NCBI GenBank assembly: GCA_001603165.1
Contig: LVBN01000090.1
Location: 1 to 56,865 of the forward strand
From: Spirochaetales bacterium Spiro_12
GTDB lineage: Bacteria > Spirochaetota > Spirochaetia > Treponematales > Rectinemataceae
Direction of reading: 5' to 3'
Length of the DNA stretch: 56,865 bases
Shown: piece after piece, positions 1 to 9,500 of the stretch
How positions within the stretch are numbered: the first letter of the stretch is position 1
Layout: every line of letters begins with the position of its first letter
The notes under the pieces: generated by a model
What the model was told of the DNA's origin: nothing
The model's input: only the letters and a program-made list of their open reading frames with translations
The model's database searches: none
Position numbers and translations under genes: made by a program

Positions 1-45
1 CCATGGCTAAGTACATGGCTGGGCAAGGGGGCAAGCCCTAGATTT

Positions 46-954
46 TTAAGAAGGCTTCTTCGACGTGAAGATCTTATCGCCGTAGAGCATGAGAATCAGT
101 CCGAAGAGGATGACCGGAACCCCGATCCATAGGAGAGGAACGGGTTTTTCTCCCAGGATCAGCATGCCGAGGAATACCGCTATCAAGGGGTTGACTATCG
201 CGTAGCTCACAATGCGGATGGACGGCTCGTTGGCCAGCAGGTAGTTATAGGCCAGGAACGCGGCTCCTCCGACCACGGCGAGGTATGCCATGGCAAGCCA
301 GCTCTCCACGCTCACCCCGGAAAGGGCAAAGGTGGGGGGGCCATACAAAAGAACCGAGCCTAAAAAGGCGAAAACGCCCGCGAGGCTCATCTCGATACCC
401 GTGTTGACGAAGCTATCCGGATGCACTGGCATTTTCCTGGCGTAGGATGTGGCAAAGCTCCAGGCGAGGAAGCCGGCTATGATGAGCGCGATGCCTCCGC
501 TAAGCTGGATTCCCGTATCCCCGCCCCTCCAGAGCACAAGGCCTACTCCCGACATGCCGACGACTATTCCCGCCAGTCTCGTGACATGAAGCCTTTCACC
601 GAAGAAAAGTCTGTTGAAAAAGGCCACGCAGAAAGGGGTGGAGGAGATGATGATGGCGGCGATATAGGAATCGACCGTCTTTTCGCCCAAGGAAACCAGT
701 CCGTTCCCAAGGATGAGGAGGAAAAACCCGAGGAAGGAGGCGGCGAAGATCTCCTTTCGGCTTGGGAGGCGCTTCAACCGCCCCGTGACGGCGCTCAGGA
801 TCAGGAATCCGAGGCCGGCTATGGAATACCTGAAGCCCACCAGATAGAAGGCCGGCATGGTCGCCACCGCCACGCGGATGGCTAAATATGTGGAACCCCA
901 TACAATATAGAGGGTCAGGTAGGATGCGAGGACGAGGGCTGTATTCTTTTTCAT
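46..954 (-). CDS. EamA/DMT-family drug/metabolite transporter
   Basis: The 302-residue product is almost entirely hydrophobic, with about ten membrane segments in two homologous halves, the usual architecture and length of EamA (DUF6) permeases. The first half opens with the family's typical WGSTY-type motif near residue 19 and the second half ends with a GEKPVPLLWIGV-like segment near residue 268. Such proteins export or import small metabolites such as amino acids or nucleosides, but the substrate cannot be read from the sequence. The ATG at 954 is preceded by only a weak GGGAAG ribosome site. It is divergent from rpmB and has no partner gene inside the window. Confidence 0.85.
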   Translation of the reverse strand: MKKNTALVLASYLTLYIVWGSTYLAIRVAVATMPAFYLVGFRYSIAGLGFLILSAVTGRLKRLPSRKEIFAASFLGFFLLILGNGLVSLGEKTVDSYIAAIIISSTPFCVAFFNRLFFGERLHVTRLAGIVVGMSGVGLVLWRGGDTGIQLSGGIALIIAGFLAWSFATSYARKMPVHPDSFVNTGIEMSLAGVFAFLGSVLLYGPPTFALSGVSVESWLAMAYLAVVGGAAFLAYNYLLANEPSIRIVSYAIVNPLIAVFLGMLILGEKPVPLLWIGVPVILFGLILMLYGDKIFTSKKPS

Positions 955-1069
955 GTGGACTTCCCGGGATTCCGATTCGCCTGCGGGGCATAAATGCCGC
1001 GGCTTGCTGCGAGATTGTTGATTATGCCGGAATGCGGAAAAAGGTCAATGATCCCGGGACATGCGGGGC

Positions 1070-1098
1070 TTTACATTTTTTTCCGTTTCGGCTAAAGT
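1070..1098 (+). promoter_or_regulatory. Predicted sigma70-type promoter of rpmB
   Basis: TTTACA and TAAAGT are separated by 17 nt, about 30 nt upstream of the rpmB start codon. The match to consensus is 5/6 at -35 and 4/6 at -10. The position is consistent with a short 5' leader, but this is a prediction only. Confidence 0.5.
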
Positions 1099-1128
1099 AC
1101 GCCCACTTATTTTGTTTGGAGTCCAACT

Positions 1129-1320
1129 ATGTCGAGAGTATGCGATGTCTGCGGCAAAGGCACTATGTACGGAAACAATGTTTCTCACGCGAAGAATCAC
1201 AGCAGGAGAACCTGGCTTCCCAACCTCATCTCGATGAGGACCAAGATCGACGGCACGGTGCTGAAGGTGAAAATCTGCGCCAAATGCCTCAAGTCCGGCA
1301 AGATCGTAAAACACGTCTAA
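1129..1320 (+). CDS. rpmB: 50S ribosomal protein L28, zinc-binding (C+) form
   Basis: The 63-residue protein has the L28 pattern of an N-terminal CxxC (C5, C8), the conserved [13 protein letters not shown]-like stretch, and a C-terminal CxxC (C50, C53). The four cysteines are those that bind zinc in C+ L28 proteins. It sits in the large ribosomal subunit. A GGAG ribosome site lies 8 nt before the ATG. The gene appears monocistronic, between its own predicted promoter (1070-1098) and a strong terminator (1355-1391). Confidence 0.95.
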   Translation: MSRVCDVCGKGTMYGNNVSHAKNHSRRTWLPNLISMRTKIDGTVLKVKICAKCLKSGKIVKHV

Positions 1321-1354
1321 CTATCGCTGATTAGCTGATACTGGCAGCGCGAAA

Positions 1355-1391
1355 GGCCGCCGGCGAGATCTCTCTCGCCGGCGGCCTTTTT
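1355..1391 (+). terminator. Intrinsic terminator after rpmB
   Basis: A perfect 14-bp GC-rich stem (1355-1368 with 1373-1386) closes a 4-nt loop and is followed by five T. It lies 35 nt after the rpmB stop. Confidence 0.85.
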
Positions 1392-1470
1392 CATGCGAGG
1401 GACCAGCCCCTTGGGAGTACCTCCCTCTGGCCCGAAACTCCTCGGAGAATCCCCTCCTTTACGCTGATAT

Positions 1471-1503
1471 AAAAAACGGTCCGGGAGCCTGGCTCCCGGA
1501 CCG
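1471..1503 (-). terminator. Intrinsic terminator for the minus-strand gene at 1574-2062
   Basis: A perfect 13-bp stem (1477-1489 with 1491-1503) has a run of six A at 1471-1476, which is a U-tract when read on the minus strand. It sits about 70 nt beyond the stop codon of the exported-protein gene. Confidence 0.8.
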
Positions 1504-1573
1504 CCCGCCGTATTGGTCCCGGTTTTTACGGCAACATCATTTCGCAAACGCTATTGGAGCAAAGGGAAGTTTT

Positions 1574-2062
1574 TTAGCGTCCCCACCTGCCGTTGCGTCC
1601 GCCGAATCCGCCCTGTCCCATGAAACCTGTCCTGGCGCCCAAAACGGCTTCGTTCAAGCCTAAATCGATGGTTTTACCATTCAGCTCCAGGGTGTTCACA
1701 TGTACGACGAAGCTGTTTTCGGCATAGGGAAAAGCCCTGGAATAGCCGTCGATTTTCACCGAGGCGCCTTCCTTGAGCCCGTCGACAAAACCGAAGAGCC
1801 TGGAGGGAATCATGACATAATAGGTTTTGTCATCTTTCTTGATGGCCACTCTGGCGTCCACCAGCTCAAGGGTTCCCTCGAGCTTGATAGCCTCGGCGGC
1901 GGGGAGCGCTGCGGGAAGTTGGCCGCGATACCCGTAGGGCATCTGCATCGGGACATTGCCCTGCATGTATCCCCGGGGCTGGTTCCACTGACCGAAGGGC
2001 TGGGCGGCGGCGGCGCCGACCAGAATAAAAGCGATCGCGATCGCGACGAGAGCTTTTTTCAT
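1574..2062 (-). CDS. Small exported protein with OB-fold-like core, function unknown
   Basis: The 162-residue product starts with a clear Sec signal peptide (MKKALVAIAIAFILVGAAAA), followed by a Gln/Pro/Met/Gly-rich stretch to about residue 50, a compact beta-rich region at about 58-135 and a Gly/Arg-rich tail. The core (for example KLEGTLELVDARVAIKKDDK) is reminiscent of small periplasmic OB-fold proteins such as YgiW/YdeI, but the similarity is weak and I do not assign a function. An AGGAG ribosome site lies 8 nt before the ATG. The gene is monocistronic with its own terminator. Confidence 0.8.
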   Translation of the reverse strand: MKKALVAIAIAFILVGAAAAQPFGQWNQPRGYMQGNVPMQMPYGYRGQLPAALPAAEAIKLEGTLELVDARVAIKKDDKTYYVMIPSRLFGFVDGLKEGASVKIDGYSRAFPYAENSFVVHVNTLELNGKTIDLGLNEAVLGARTGFMGQGGFGGRNGRWGR

Positions 2063-2474
2063 AGCTATACTCCTAAAAAGATTCGTTTTCGATCGATCCT
2101 GAGCCCCGATGATCGGGATCTTTCGGACCGTATCGTGTTCCGCTTATGCGGACGCTCATAATAAAGCAACAGTCGTGCCAAAGTGATCAAAGCAAATATA
2201 TAAATTATAATATTATATACTAAAATAAATTAATTGGCATCTACTCTCGTATTGCCATGTGCTTAAGAAAGGATGGGGCAGTTTCTCGACGATGGAAGAG
2301 GAAAAATTTACCCGGCGGGAGCAATTTTTTCCTCGCCGCGACGGGAAGCTCCGGCGATCAACGGTTTCGTATGGTGGCTGGATTAGCTTGAATACGGCAT
2401 GGGCCTGTTCAAGCTTGTGGGTCTTCATGTCGATACTGATGCTGTAGTTCCATCGCAGCAACAGGGGAGTTCCT
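2063..2474. other. 412-bp gene-free region, AT-rich in its centre
   Basis: This gap separates two divergently transcribed exported-protein genes. About 2160-2240 is conspicuously AT-rich against a GC-rich background and includes a 12-bp palindrome TATAATATTATA at 2206-2217, so it may hold promoters for either flank. Several -10-like hexamers overlap and no single promoter can be picked. The short reading frames inside have no recognisable protein character. Confidence 0.5.
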
Positions 2475-3431
2475 ATGCCCGCACGGCGATCCATCCTTTT
2501 CCTTCCGATTTTATTCGTCTTGGTTTCAAATGTTTGTTCCGATACGACGCCGTATAGGCTTTTTCCTTCATTATATAGAAAGGCATCCCAGAATTTCCTT
2601 CCGCAAACCGTCTCCAGGTCGCCGAGCATTGCGGGTCCTTCGGCTGTTCACGAAAGAATTCCTCTTTTGGCGAACAATACGATCGTGGCCTTTTACGGTC
2701 ATCCATTGTCGCAGCGGATGGGAATACTCGGGCTTCATAGCAAAGAAGAGATAGCCAGGAGGGTGAAGGCTTACGCCGGATATTACGATCAGGAGAACGG
2801 CAAGGATGGGGCCATTCCCGCCTATTACATTATTTATGGAACCTGTTGGCCGGGCGGGGAGATCGGATATCTTAAGGATTCCATTCTGGAAGAGTATATC
2901 CTCTATGCGCAGCAGCAGGGGATGCTGGTTTTCGTCGATCATCAGATCGGAAAACACAGCGTCAAGGAATCCATGGAACGTATTCTGCCCTTCCTTCGCT
3001 ACCCCAACGTCCACCTGGCAATCGACCCCGAGTGGAGGACCCTGAAACCGATGAAAGAGATCGGCTCGATCACCGCCGAGGAACTCAACCAGGCCCAGCG
3101 GATAATGCAGGACTATATGGTCGCCAATGGCATTTCCGGCATCCGGATGCTTGTGGTCCATCAATTCCAGGATAAGATGATACGCGACCGCGACTTGGTT
3201 AGGGCGAACCTGGACAGGGTCCTCCTGGTCCACACCGCCGACGGATTCGGTAGTCCGTCGGTAAAACGGAATTCCTACGCCCAGAACTCAAAGGCCGAAA
3301 ATATACCGGTCAAGGGTTTTAAGCTTTTTTTCAAATCCGACTTCCCGTTGGCGGGCTGGGACAATCCGCTGCTAAGCCCTGCCGAGGTCATGGCGCTGGA
3401 ACCGCGACCTAGCCTCATAATCTATCAATAG
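2475..3431 (+). CDS. Secreted protein of an uncharacterised family, TIM-barrel-like
   Basis: The 318-residue product has an N-terminal hydrophobic signal sequence (about residues 5-20) and then a globular domain. Recurring short beta-alpha units (VFVDHQIGKHS, HLAIDPEWRT, MLVVHQFQDKMIRDRD, HTADGFGSP, KGFKLFF) suggest a TIM-barrel-like fold with acidic and His residues at strand ends. I recall similar proteins mainly as secreted proteins of actinobacteria, always without an assigned function; that is memory, not a search. A cysteine at residue 22 follows the signal core, but the preceding residues do not make a good lipobox. GGGAG lies 6 nt before the ATG. Confidence 0.7.
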   Translation: MPARRSILFLPILFVLVSNVCSDTTPYRLFPSLYRKASQNFLPQTVSRSPSIAGPSAVHERIPLLANNTIVAFYGHPLSQRMGILGLHSKEEIARRVKAYAGYYDQENGKDGAIPAYYIIYGTCWPGGEIGYLKDSILEEYILYAQQQGMLVFVDHQIGKHSVKESMERILPFLRYPNVHLAIDPEWRTLKPMKEIGSITAEELNQAQRIMQDYMVANGISGIRMLVVHQFQDKMIRDRDLVRANLDRVLLVHTADGFGSPSVKRNSYAQNSKAENIPVKGFKLFFKSDFPLAGWDNPLLSPAEVMALEPRPSLIIYQ

Positions 3432-3597
3432 GGCTGCAAATAGCCTAAGAAATGTAAATTTCCCCTCGCTTCCTGTCGATACACTTATAAGGGAGTCCGT
3501 CTTTTTCCGGTCCCGACGGGAAGACTCCGACCCTGTCGTTTATCGGATTGCGTGATACCTATGTATGTAGCCTAAAGTCGCCATAGGGAGAAGACCC

Positions 3598-6500
3598 ATG
3601 TCGTTTTTAAAGAAGATTCGAATCGCGGTTGTGATAACGGCATTACTCTGCGTTATCCCCCTTTCAGCCTACGACCCGCCCAAGGGCGGCTTCTTCCTGC
3701 CTTCCCTTTACTCGCCCTGGGGCCTGGCATATACACCGACGGTGACAGGTCCTTCCAACCCCTGGGCGGCCCTCTTAAATCCTTCGGTCATCGCCGACAA
3801 CCAACTTATCCAGTTCGAAGCAGCCTATACGGGCATTACGGACTTCGGAACGGCGGGGCAAGGCTGGGGATCGGCGGCTTCGCTCGGCTTCTCGCTTCCC
3901 GCTCCCTACGGCGTCTGGGGCGGGGCGGCCCGTTTTTTCTCATCCCCCGCCGCCATGTCGAGCATGTCCCTGGGAACCTTCGGCGGTTTGACGGCCTTCT
4001 TCGCCAAGGACCTTCTGCCTTCGCTCTATCTGGGAACCGCGGTGGACCTGACCATGGGCGGTCAGGGCGGATTCGGCTGGGGGCTTTCCCTCGATCTCGG
4101 CGCGACCTGGCTGGCCGGCGACCTGGGCGTTTTCAAGGACACCCGCTTCGGACTTTCCATCCTTGATATGGGCAAGGGCTACTCGACCCCCGGCGCGACG
4201 GGTATGTTCGGCGGCGCGGCGAGTTCCTATCCTTCGGCGTTTACCCTGGGTTTGGGGGCCCGGAGCAATCTCGTCCAAAACTATTACTGGAACCTGGACG
4301 CGGGGCTCGATATATGGAGTCCCTCCTTCCAGGATCTCGGTATTGATATTTCATTCGGCCTTGCCTTCAGGGAGATGATCGCTCTGAGGCTGGGCTGGTC
4401 GGCGGGTTTGAGGGACATCGTCAATGGTACGGGCAGGAGCTATCTTCCAAGTCTAGGCATCTTCGGTACCATCAGCCTGGATAAGGGATTCAGGTTCGGA
4501 GGTCGAAGCAATAAGGACGCGAGCCTCAGCATCGGAACGGCGATCGCCCCGCTTTACGACTCCTTGTATGCGATGAGCGCCGGCGCCTCCTTGAGCTTCG
4601 GCCTCAGGGACAGGACGGCGCCGGTCATCAAGGCGGAGCTGCCGGTGCCGTATCGCGGCACTGTCTATATTTCCCCGGACGGGGACGGGCTGCAGGATAG
4701 CCTTGACATACCCATATCCATCAGCGACGAACGTTACGTGATCGGCTGGAGGCTTACGATCGAAGATCAGTCGGCGGGCAAGATCGTGCGTACCATCGGC
4801 GAATCCAACGATAGGGTGGAAGCTATCCGCGGCTTCGATTCCCTGGGCTCGGCCCTGGGGTATTCGCGAAAAACCGTGGCCGTGCCATCCAGCCTGAGCT
4901 GGGACGGTAAGGATGATGCGGGCGTCAAGGTCCCCGACGGCTCCTATACCCTTAGTCTTCGCGCTTGGGACGATAATGGAAACCAAAACTTGGATTATCT
5001 CAGCTGCCTGACGGTTGTCGTGGACAGCACAAAGCCCCAGGCCAGCGCCCGCTCGCTGGAGCCGACCATGATCTTAAGTCCCGACGGCGACAGGAAAAAG
5101 GATACCATCGCCTTCAGAAATACCGGTTCGGTGGAGAGCGGTTGGAAGATCGAACTATTCGATGGGGCCGGAAATCTCGTCCGCTCCAGGGAGTACAACG
5201 AACGAAGCGCCCCCGCGGACTTCGAGTGGGACGGCACCGCGAACGACGGCAGCCGGGTCCCCGATGGAAGCTACAGCCTCAGGCTTTCCACCAGGGACGA
5301 GGCGGGAAACCTCGCCCAGAGCGATGTGCGGAACATAGTCGTGGATACGAGAAGACCCAAGGTCTCCATAAGCACCGACGGGGTGGTGATGAGCCCGAAC
5401 GGCGACGGAATTAGCGACAGCCTTTTGATCATCCCCAGCTTCGAATCCTTCGAAAATCTCTCAAGCTGGGAAGTGGCGGTGCATAATCCTGAAAAGACCA
5501 AGGTCTGGCGAGTCTGGGGAGGGGCGGACAATCCTCCGGAAAAGTCCTATACCTTCACGGGTTTTTCTGAAGCCGGACAGGCTTTCGCCGATGGGCAGTA
5601 CGAGGCCTCGGTCAGCTTCGAATATAGAAACGGCTACGGCGACACGAAATTCAGCGCCCCTTTCTACATGGATAGAACGCCGCCATCGGCGAGCATCGGG
5701 CTGGCCGACGCCAACACTATCTTCAGTCCCGACGGGGACGGCTCGCGGGACGGTTTTGTCTTCACCTTCGAGTCTTCGGAAGAGGATACCTGGAATCTCA
5801 TAATCCGGGATTCCCACAAAAACGAAAAAGTCGTTCGGCGGTATTCCCAGAACCTGCCCGCATCGCTGGAATGGAACGGCAAGGACGACCAGGGAAGGCT
5901 CGTGGCCGACGGGGATTATGAGGTCTATGTATTCTCCATGGACAGGGCGGGCAATAGCTTCGCGACGAGTTCGGCCCCTGTCAGGGTGGACACGAGGCGG
6001 CCGGTGTCGAGCATCAGGCTGGATAGGGAAGCCTTCAGCCCCAATGCCGACGGCATAGCGGAGTCTATTGTCATTTCTCCGCAGGTCGAAACGCTGGACG
6101 GACTGATGGGTTGGAAATTCTCGATTCTGAGCCTCGATGGAGCTGCCAAGGAAGCCCTGGCCTTTGTCGGCGACGCCGGCGATGCACCGGCAGAACGCTA
6201 TATCTTCGAGGGCAAAAACGCCGATGGCGCGGCGTTGCCCGAGGGAATATACAAGGCTCGCCTGGAGCTTGCCTATATCAACGGTTTCTCAAGCTCGGTT
6301 GAAAGTCAAAATATCCTTCTGGACAGGACCTATCCCTCGGCGACGGTCAAGGTTGACAGAAAAGCCTTCAACCCCGCGGGCGAGCCCAATCAGTCGATAC
6401 TTACGATAGAGCAGAGCGGCTCCAGCGAAAGGCTGTGGAAGGCCGGGGTGCTGGATTCCAAGGGACAGAACGTCAAGTCCTGGGAGTTCTCGGGCAGGCC

Positions 6501-9500
6501 TGAGACTATTGTCTGGAATGGCGTGGGAGACTCGGGCTTCATCGTGCCCGATGGAAGCTACAGATACCTGATCAGCGCCACGGATGAATCGGGCAACGCT
6601 TTTACTTCGAAGGAGCTGCCTTTTGAGGTGGATACCCGGAAAAAGGAACTCCGCCTGGCGGCGGACAGCCTGGCTTTCAGCCCCAATGGGGACGGTGTAA
6701 AGGATAGTCTGGTGTTCAACACCGAAGCCACCGATTCTTCCAGGCTGGAAGCCTGGCGCATGTGGATCGTGGCCGGAGAAGTAAAGGGTGACTCCCAGAC
6801 GATCAGGCCGGTGAAATCCTGGCAGGGCGAGGGGATTCTGCCCAGGAGCTTCGAGTGGAACGGACAGTCCGACGTGGGTGTCGCCGTTCCCGACGGCGAG
6901 TATTCGGCTCTGCTTCGCCTCTCTTATCCGAACGGCGACACGGCCGAGGCGGCGGTAGGACCCTTTGTGGTGGACAGGATCGCGCCCAAGGCGACGGTCT
7001 CACTTTCGGCAAAACTCTTCTCGCCCAACGGCGACGGGATTCTCGATACCGTTACCATCGCCCAGGAAGCGGCTACCCCGAAAGACAGATGGGAAGCTTC
7101 GATTCGCAGCTCCGGCGGCGATCTCTTGAGAAGCTGGGTCTGGGAAGACCAGCTCGAAACCCTGGTCTGGGACGGAAGGGATTCCACGCAGGCTATCCTG
7201 GCCGATGGCACCTATTATTACGAGTTGAAATCCACCGATCCCGCCGGCAATAGTTACAGCTCCGGAAAGTTGGCGATAGCGGTGGAGACGGAGAAAAAGG
7301 CTGTTCGGCTGGATATCGACCAAAGAGCCTTCAGTCCGAACGGGGACGGGCAGCGGGATGAACTGGGTATAGGTATACTCATCCAGGCTCCTGAGCGGGT
7401 CAAGGACTACGAATTGATTATCGTGGCCCAGGACGGTCCCATGGCCATGTCGACGGTGCGAAGCTGGAAAGGCTCGGGTATCGCGCCCCAGCGCGTGGTA
7501 TGGCGGGGCGAGAGCGACTCGGGCGTTCAGGCTCCCGATGGGAGATATGCTGCCAGCATACGGGTCAATTATCTCAACGGCGATCAGATCGAAGCGCCCA
7601 CCCCCGGCTTCCTGGTGGACAGGATAGCCCCGAGGATCGAAGTATCGGCATCCCTGGAAATAATCTCCCCCAACGGCGACGGCAGATCCGATTCCGTCGA
7701 AATCAGGCAGAATTCGCTCCCGGGGGACGACTGGAAGGGCGGCATACGGGGAGCTGACGGCAGGCTCGTAAAGAGCTATTCGTGGAAGGACAAGGTCGTC
7801 GACTTTATATGGGACGGGAAGGACGAAACCGGAGCCCTTGTGCGGGACGGACAATATCGCTACCAGGCCGAGGCGACCGATTTAGCCGGCAACAGAACGC
7901 TCAGCAAGGAAATTGTCATCGCCGTCGAGACGGAAAAAAAGACGGTGCGGCTGGACGCTGACGCCCTAGCCTTCAGCCCCAACGGCGACGGTAAGCGCGA
8001 CAGACTCCTGCTCGGTGTGCGTGCCCAGTATCCTGAGCGGGTCAAGAATTTTGAGCTTACGATAGTCCAGACCGACAGCGGCGATTCCGCCATGCCGGTC
8101 AAGAGTTGGAAAGGTTCTTCGGATATCCGCAGCCAGTACTACTGGGATGGCTTGACCGATTCCGGGATTCCCGCCCCCGATGGCTCCTATTACGCCAGGC
8201 TGAAGGTGCTCTACACCAACGACGATCTGCATCAGCAGGAGATAGGTCCTCTGCTGGTGGACAGGGTTGCGCCTCAGGCGACGGTGCGTGTTTCGACGCC
8301 CATTTTCTCTCCTAATGGCGACGGGCGTACCGATACCGTGGAAATAATTCAGGAAGCAGTACCCGGCGATGTGTGGCAGGGCCAGATTACCGATTCGGGG
8401 AACAGGATCGTCAGGTCCTGGACCTGGGAGAAGGGTTTGAATTCCCTGGTCTGGGACGGGAAGAATCAGGCCGGCGGCCTGGTGCCCGATGGCCTGTATT
8501 ACTATGAGCTACGCTCCATCGACGCGGCGGAGAACAGTTTTGTTTCTTCAAAAATACCTATCGAAGTGGATGCGGGCGGCAAGGCGGTGCGGCTCGATGT
8601 GGACCCGAAAGCGTTCAGCCCCAACGGCGACGGCGTGAAGGATTCGTTGTACATCAATATCCAGGCGCCCAAGGCGCAGACGATAGCCGATTACGAAATA
8701 TCCATATTCTCCCTCGACGCGGGAGGCAAGAGGCAGTCTAGTCCGGTGCGGATCTGGCGGGGCGGGGCGGACCTAAAGGATCAATATGTCTGGGACGGCG
8801 GAGCGGAATCCGGAATAATGGTTCCCGACGGAGAGTATCAGATTACAGCGAGAATTCACTATAGAAACGATGACCTCTTCGAACTGGCAAGTCCTAGAGT
8901 CCTGGTGGACAGGGTGGCCCCGAAGATCAGCGTGTCGGCGGAGCCCCTGCTCTTCTCGCCCAACGGCGACGGCAACAAAGACACGATAACGATCAACCAA
9001 AATTCCAGCCTGGGCGACGATTGGACGGGCAGGATGAGGAATTCAGCCGGTCTGGTGGTGCGAAGCTGGAACTGGAAGAACGAGGCGCGCAGCTTCGTCT
9101 GGGACGGCAAGGACTCTTCGGGCAAGGTGGTTCCGGACGGTGTCTATTCTTACGAGGTAAGCGCAAGCGATGCCGCGGGCAACACCGCTTCTGCGAAGGT
9201 GAGCGGGATCAGGGTGGACGCCTCTACCTCCCGGGTCTATGTCACCGCCTCCGACACCGGTATTTCACCCAACGGCGACGGAATCAGGGATGAGGTATCC
9301 TTCACCATCGTCGTCGAGCGTCGCGAGGGTATCGAATCCTGGCGCTTCTCCCTTTTGGATACCAAGGGAGTGGAGCGGAGCTTCTTCGGCAGCGCCGGTT
9401 CCGATGTTCCTGCCCGGCTCGTATGGGACGGCAGAGACCTTCAGGGCCAGGTGATCCAGGGTGAGTATGTCGGGAAGCTGGTCGTGAATTACGAAAAAGG

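Noticed and set aside
3470-3597. Promoter for the giant repeat gene (TTGCGT...TAAAGT)
   Set aside because: The spacing is 19 nt and the -35 match is poor, so it is not listed as a feature.
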